DNA from: XYB2-FULL-45-11 sp964355525
GTDB taxonomy: Bacteria > Patescibacteriota > Patescibacteriia > UBA9934 > GWF2-40-263
Direction of reading: 5' to 3'
Assembly (NCBI GenBank): GCA_964355525.1
Contig: CAYHDY010000018.1
Location: 1 to 19,142, forward strand
DNA: 19,142 nt
Shown: in pieces, positions 15,860 through 19,142 of the stretch
Numbering within the stretch: position 1 is the first letter of the stretch
Layout of the letters: each line of letters begins with the position of its first letter
Notes under the pieces: model-generated
The model's input: only the letters and a program-made list of their open reading frames with translations
The model's database searches: none
What the model was told of the DNA's origin: nothing
Translations under genes and position numbers: made by a program

Positions 15860-16163
15860 GACACATTCTCCTGTGTTCCGATCGTGTCGGAAATTCTTGC
15901 CATGAGGAGCTAATCGATGTGATCAACCACCTCGATCGGCGCACGAGATCTGCATGCGCCTGCGAGTCGTTTGAAAACCGAACCCCTGCAAGAAATAAAT
16001 TGTGTCGTGCTACTACACGTATGAAAATGTCTGAGAGAATCACATACTCTCTGCGAGTATCCAACCGATCGGTGCAAAAAACGAAACCGTAATCATCCGC
16101 GTTTTTCTGTTCGAGTCCGTCAGACTGTTGCCGCATGTCGTCGTGATCTGCATATAGAACATC
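15860..16163 (-). promoter_or_regulatory. Non-coding leader/promoter region of the M23 gene
   Basis: No convincing gene lies here. In M23 sense, GGCGCA/TGCGCC forms a hairpin at 15937-15959. Two overlapping hairpins share bases at 16033-16060: ATACTC with GAGTAT, and GAGAG with CTCTC. The ribosome site lies at 15868-15872. I see no strong sigma-70 promoter; a TTGACA falls inside the terminator at 16164-16192 but has no good -10 at normal spacing. Confidence 0.4.
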
Positions 16164-16192
16164 AAAAAAACGCTTGATTGTCAAGCGTTTTT
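16164..16192. terminator. Two-way rho-independent terminator after serS
   Basis: AAAAACGCTTGA and TCAAGCGTTTTT pair perfectly over 12 bases around TTG, with A and T runs on both sides. It lies ~130 bases past the serS stop. The bases 16193-16318 between hold no gene that I can see. Confidence 0.88.
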
Positions 16193-16318
16193 AGGCTAAA
16201 TTAAGCAATTTTTTTGTTCTTGTCAAAACGACATGACAAAATGGTTCTCTTCTTTTTTTGCGAACATCAGCGATCAAATCACTCCGCAACGTTACGGAAT
16301 GTTTGTTGTGGGTAACAT

Positions 16319-17443
16319 TTATTTTTTGATCACATCTTTTCCAACATAACTTCTAAGAACATCTGGCACAACGATACTTCCATCTTCTTGTTGATAATTT
16401 TCCATGATCGCAATCAGTGTTCGTCCAATCGCGAAGGCTGTTCCGTTCAATGCGTGCGCAAGAATATTTTTTCCTTCATGCTTTACGCGAATGTTTAATC
16501 GACGCGTTTGGAAATCTGTTGTGTTCGATGTTGAGTGCGTCTCGCGATAAACATTTTGAGACGGCATCCATGTTTCGATGTCATACGTTCGTGCGGACGG
16601 CGCGCCGATATCGCCCGAACACAATTTCATCACACGATGCGGAAGTTTCAAACCTTGCATCAATTCTTCTTCGACACTGAGAAGCATGTGATGTTCTTCA
16701 TCGGACGCATCCGGCAGAACGAAACTGAACATTTCGATTTTATCGAATTGGTGCATGCGCAAAATTCCACGTGTATCGCGTCCGTAACTTCCCGCTTCGC
16801 GACGATAACACGGAGAGAAGCCGGCGTAACGCAACGGAAACTCGGACGCATCGAATAATTCATTCATGTGCATCGGACCGATCGCTTGTTCGCTTGTTCC
16901 GATTAAAACGAGATCGTCGTTTTTCAAATGGTAAACTTCCTCTTCCCCGCCATGATCGAGATATCCCATCGCACTCATGGCTTCACGAGAAATCAAATGC
17001 GGAGGCATCACGGGAATAAATCCGCGGCGCGTCAATGTTGAGAGAGCGTATTGCACAAGTGCGAACTCGAGCATGACGAGATCCCCTTTCAAATACACAA
17101 AACGTGATCCGGAAACTTTCGTGGCGCGTTCAACATCAATCATGTTCAACGCTTCGCCGAGGGTGAGATGATCTTTCGGTTCNNNNNNNNNNNNNNNNNN
17201 NNNNNNNNNNNNNNNNNNNNNNNNNNNNNNNNNNNNNNNNNNNNNNNNNNNNNNNNNNNNNNNNNNNNNNNNNNNNNNNNNNATTTGATTGGCGGACGTA
17301 CGCAGCTCTTGAATCGCCGATTCGATCACGCGACGCGATTCCGCAAGCATTTTCACACGAGAAACATCGATCGTCTTGTTCCGAGCCACATTGTTCTTTT
17401 CCACGAGTTCCGGCTCGTCGAGAATGGTTTTGATATCGATCAT
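16319..17443 (-). CDS. serS: Seryl-tRNA synthetase, interrupted by an assembly gap
   Basis: The cytoplasmic class II enzyme that charges tRNA-Ser. The start MIDIKTILDEPELVEKN is the standard family N-terminus; an in-frame codon at 17467 would add residues unlike it. After the gap come HLTLGEALNMID and SGSRFVYLKGDL, motif 2 with GFSPCYRREAGSYGRDTRG, and motif 3 in NGTAFAIGRTLIAIMENYQ. 340 residues are visible against ~420 for the family, and the missing part is most of the N-terminal coiled-coil arm that grips the long variable arm of tRNA-Ser. The 34 codons implied by 100 N are therefore too few; ~70-85 residues are missing. No ribosome site is present and the promoter abuts the start, so the mRNA is probably leaderless. 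The two tRNA-Ser substrates are encoded ~12 kb away in this window. Confidence 0.97.
   Translation of the reverse strand: MIDIKTILDEPELVEKNNVARNKTIDVSRVKMLAESRRVIESAIQELRTSANQXXXXXXXXXXXXXXXXXXXXXXXXXXXXXXXXXXEPKDHLTLGEALNMIDVERATKVSGSRFVYLKGDLVMLEFALVQYALSTLTRRGFIPVMPPHLISREAMSAMGYLDHGGEEEVYHLKNDDLVLIGTSEQAIGPMHMNELFDASEFPLRYAGFSPCYRREAGSYGRDTRGILRMHQFDKIEMFSFVLPDASDEEHHMLLSVEEELMQGLKLPHRVMKLCSGDIGAPSARTYDIETWMPSQNVYRETHSTSNTTDFQTRRLNIRVKHEGKNILAHALNGTAFAIGRTLIAIMENYQQEDGSIVVPDVLRSYVGKDVIKK
17183..17282. other. Assembly gap (100 N) in serS
   Basis: Exactly 100 N. Comparison with the usual SerRS arm suggests the real gap is nearer 200-255 bases. Confidence 0.97.
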
Positions 17444-17452
17444 ACGAGTACA

Positions 17453-17481
17453 AGCATAGTGTCGCAAAGTTGAATCGTCAA
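17453..17481 (-). promoter_or_regulatory. Sigma-70-type promoter of serS
   Basis: In minus-strand sense TTGACG (17476-17481) and TATGCT (17453-17458) are spaced by 17 bases. The -10 ends 9 bases before the ATG at 17443, so the predicted RNA start falls on or within about 3 bases of the start codon. Confidence 0.75.
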
Positions 17482-17494
17482 GCTAAATTCGCCC

Positions 17495-17522
17495 GTAGGG
17501 GCGGGGCATGCCCCGCCCGTAC
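17495..17522. repeat. Palindromic repeat (GTAGGGG type, family A) upstream of serS
   Basis: GGGCGGGGCATGCCCCGCCC at 17499-17518 is a perfect 20-base palindrome, extended by GTA and TAC. It lies between the kinase terminator and the serS -35, ending 13 bases from the latter. Confidence 0.88.
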
Positions 17523-17540
17523 ATGCGAAATTGCACAAAT

Positions 17541-17568
17541 AAAAAAACGAGAGGGTTTAGGCTCTCGT
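17541..17568 (-). terminator. Rho-independent terminator overlapping the kinase stop
   Basis: In minus-strand sense ACGAGAG pairs with CTCTCGT around CCTAAACC, followed by a run of seven T. The first stem base is the A of the kinase TGA stop codon. Confidence 0.9.
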
Positions 17569-19142
17569 CAGCGTTTCATGCATTTCGCAAAAGCGACATT
17601 GCAGAAAATTTTGAAGGACTGACCTTCTTTGACTTCGACCGTGATAACTTCCCCATCGCGATCTTTGAAGGTTGAGACGACGCGATACGTTCCCGGTGGA
17701 ACACTCCCCGGAAGTTTGAACTTCCCGTGAGCGGACACGAGGTAGACGCGTGCGGAATCATCGCCAGGCACATCGAGTGAAATAAACACTTTTTCGACGA
17801 CATCGACCTTTGGCGGTTCAATCGTTTTTTGCGGAAACGTTTTCGTTTCTCCTGCTTTGACGATCACCGCTTTCGGCTCGACGTGTGCGGGACGGTCTCG
17901 ACCGTCCCCTACAAGCTTCTTCGATTTCGATCCCCCATCCTTTACAAGCCCGGCAGCTGCGCGGGCAAGGAGGGGGTGAGGGGGTGGTCGTGCATCGATT
18001 TCTTTTTCGAGAGCAACATCCATCGTCGACACCTCATCGCTTTCAACATCACTCGCAACATCGGACGAATCCGCGGGCGATGATATACCGATCGAATCGG
18101 CGTTCGAGATTGTGTCGGGTTCGTTTCGTGCGAACGAGTCAGGATGATCCGCGACGTTTGCATCCGCATTCACGATCGCGATCATCTGCACACTTGTGTG
18201 CGCATCCGATTTCACAATCGTTTTTTCGGAAACAGACCGATGATTCATGGACCAAACGAACACACCAATGACCGTAGCGGACAGAGTGAATCCGATGATC
18301 CAATGTGAGCGTGCAGAGCGATTTTTACTGATCTTGACTGGCATGATCGAAATAGGTTCGGCAATCGAATCGAGAACGGATTCAATCGGAGGAAGAACGG
18401 CTACGGCAGGAACCGTGATGATTTCTCCGCGACCGAAATTCGTCGAAGGGAGCGGCGTCACAGGCTTTGCATAGGCTTCTGTGTTCGGCGGAGAGGAAAT
18501 TCGACGAGGAGCATACACCGTATCAGCAAACACTTCCGGACTCGAGATCGGAGCAGCTGCGCGCGCGACACGTGTCGCCTCGAGTGCTTGCGGAATCAAT
18601 GTCGGTTCCGGTGCCTCATTCGCATGTTCCCTGAGAAACGCTTTTACATCGAGCGCGAGCCCGATGTTTGGCATATCCAGTGGATTTTCTGGCAACTGAT
18701 CTTCGATACTTTTCAGAACCATGACCAATTCACGAACAGAACCGTATCGATCGTGAGCAAACAGGGCAACCATTCGACGAATGATTTCATGCAGGCATTC
18801 CGGAATCGAGTCCAGCATGTCTGGATGATCCTCAAGATTCGCACTGAACATTCCTTCAGAAGGCGGATGACATGCAGTAAGCAATGTCCAGAACATGACA
18901 CCGAGCGCATGAATGTCGGCGCGAGCGTCCACATTCTTTGCATTCGCCAGTTGTTCGAGAGGAATGTATCCGGGTGTCCCCATCGCTTGATTGGCGATTG
19001 TAAGCTGACTCGTCTTTTCTCCCATGCGGGCGATCCCGAAGTCTGCGACTTTTGGAATCCCCTTTTTGGTGACAAGAACATTGTCCGGTTTGATGTCCCG
19101 ATGAATGATCCCGAGATCGTGCGCCACTTGAAGCGCTTCACA
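17568..19142 (-). CDS. Ser/Thr protein kinase with single membrane span, 5' end outside window
   Basis: At least 524 residues; the frame is open to the right edge, so the N-lobe with the glycine loop and ATP lysine is not seen. The visible kinase part carries HRDIKPDN (catalytic loop), VADFGIA (DFG), and GTPGYIPLEQL (the APE position reads PLE). After ~130 Pro/Ser-rich residues comes one hydrophobic segment, WIIGFTLSATVIGVFVW, about 274 residues after HRD. Then follows an exterior Asp/Ser-rich linker and a small beta domain at the end, with VFISLDVPGDDSARVYL and VPPGTYRVVSTF, PEGA-like in style. This is the layout of PknB/PrkC-type sensor kinases. The exterior linker carries two palindromic repeats, encoding PPPHPLLARAAAGLVKDGG and LVGDGRDRPA. 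The substrate is unknown. Confidence 0.93.
   Translation of the reverse strand, partial: CEALQVAHDLGIIHRDIKPDNVLVTKKGIPKVADFGIARMGEKTSQLTIANQAMGTPGYIPLEQLANAKNVDARADIHALGVMFWTLLTACHPPSEGMFSANLEDHPDMLDSIPECLHEIIRRMVALFAHDRYGSVRELVMVLKSIEDQLPENPLDMPNIGLALDVKAFLREHANEAPEPTLIPQALEATRVARAAAPISSPEVFADTVYAPRRISSPPNTEAYAKPVTPLPSTNFGRGEIITVPAVAVLPPIESVLDSIAEPISIMPVKISKNRSARSHWIIGFTLSATVIGVFVWSMNHRSVSEKTIVKSDAHTSVQMIAIVNADANVADHPDSFARNEPDTISNADSIGISSPADSSDVASDVESDEVSTMDVALEKEIDARPPPHPLLARAAAGLVKDGGSKSKKLVGDGRDRPAHVEPKAVIVKAGETKTFPQKTIEPPKVDVVEKVFISLDVPGDDSARVYLVSAHGKFKLPGSVPPGTYRVVSTFKDRDGEVITVEVKEGQSFKIFCNVAFAKCMKR
17884..17915. repeat. Palindromic repeat (family A) in the kinase gene
   Basis: GGGACGGTC and GACCGTCCC face each other around TC. 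It matches the copy at 10183-10213 over 26 bases with one difference and is read in the same frame and strand sense, giving LVGDGRDRPA. Confidence 0.88.
17931..17990. repeat. Composite palindromic repeat (family B with nested palindrome) in the kinase gene
   Basis: The halves CCCCCATCCTTTACAAG and CAAGGAGGGGGTGAGGGGG match the two halves of the family B element at 9367-9405, in the opposite orientation relative to the gene. Between them sits CCCGGCAGCTGCGCGGG, itself a near-palindrome. Confidence 0.75.

Noticed and set aside
15194..15913. Plus-strand frame of 239 codons
   Set aside because: Antisense to the M23 domain; Arg- and His-rich composition typical of a shadow frame.
15852..16184. 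Minus-strand frame of 110 codons upstream of the M23 gene
   Set aside because: No domain or ribosome site, overlaps the M23 start and the terminator at 16164-16192, and covers hairpin-rich leader sequence.

Overview
The window looks like a bacterial chromosome segment from the candidate phyla radiation (Patescibacteria). The evidence is gene content: a PrgI / TraC-like / VirB4 / TrbL-VirB6-like secretion locus in the arrangement typical of those genomes, a DUF5666-like protein beside a MacAB-like exporter, short operons with few Shine-Dalgarno sites, and many palindromic repeats lying inside genes. An Uhrbacteria- or Magasanikbacteria-like lineage is a guess. UGA acts as a stop at the ends of the ABC ATPase, comF, the kinase and the 612-residue protein, which argues against the recoded Gracilibacteria/Absconditabacteria code. 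Two runs of exactly 100 N (8888-8987 and 17183-17282) are assembly placeholders and each interrupts a gene.

Layout. 1-2269 (+): the end of a periplasmic adaptor, then an ABC ATPase and a MacB/FtsX-type permease, a tripartite exporter. 2369-2827 (+): a DUF5666-like anchored protein, separated from convergent genes by a two-way terminator. 2874-3932 (-): undecaprenyl-diphosphatase (uppP) and a small membrane protein. 4022-4223 (+): two tRNA-Ser genes (GCT, TGA) with a promoter before them and a perfect-palindrome terminator after them. 4293-13822 (-): one long gene run, in transcription order a TrbL/VirB6-like membrane protein, an unknown 612-residue protein, PrgI, a TraC-like protein, the VirB4 ATPase, an anchored protein with an exterior domain, and comF. 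13865-15859 (-): an M23 metallopeptidase with a signal anchor or lipoprotein signal and its own terminator. 16319-17443 (-): serS, with a promoter so close that its mRNA is probably leaderless. 17568-19142 (-): a Ser/Thr protein kinase with one membrane span, whose N-terminus lies outside the window.

How it fits together. The VirB4/TraC/PrgI/TrbL set is the motor and channel core of a type IV secretion-like machine. No relaxase or coupling protein is visible here, and the run ends in comF, a competence-associated gene that overlaps the gene before it. A DNA-uptake role is therefore a reasonable hypothesis alongside DNA or protein export. The M23 enzyme next door could remodel peptidoglycan.

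The most unusual signal is a set of short palindromic repeat families that sit in frame inside genes as well as between them. Four copies from three families lie in the 612-residue protein, two in the kinase and one in comF. Two families recur in the same reading frame and give the shared peptides LVGDGRDRPA and PPLQGG. This resembles the Rickettsia palindromic elements in principle, but the sequences here are different.
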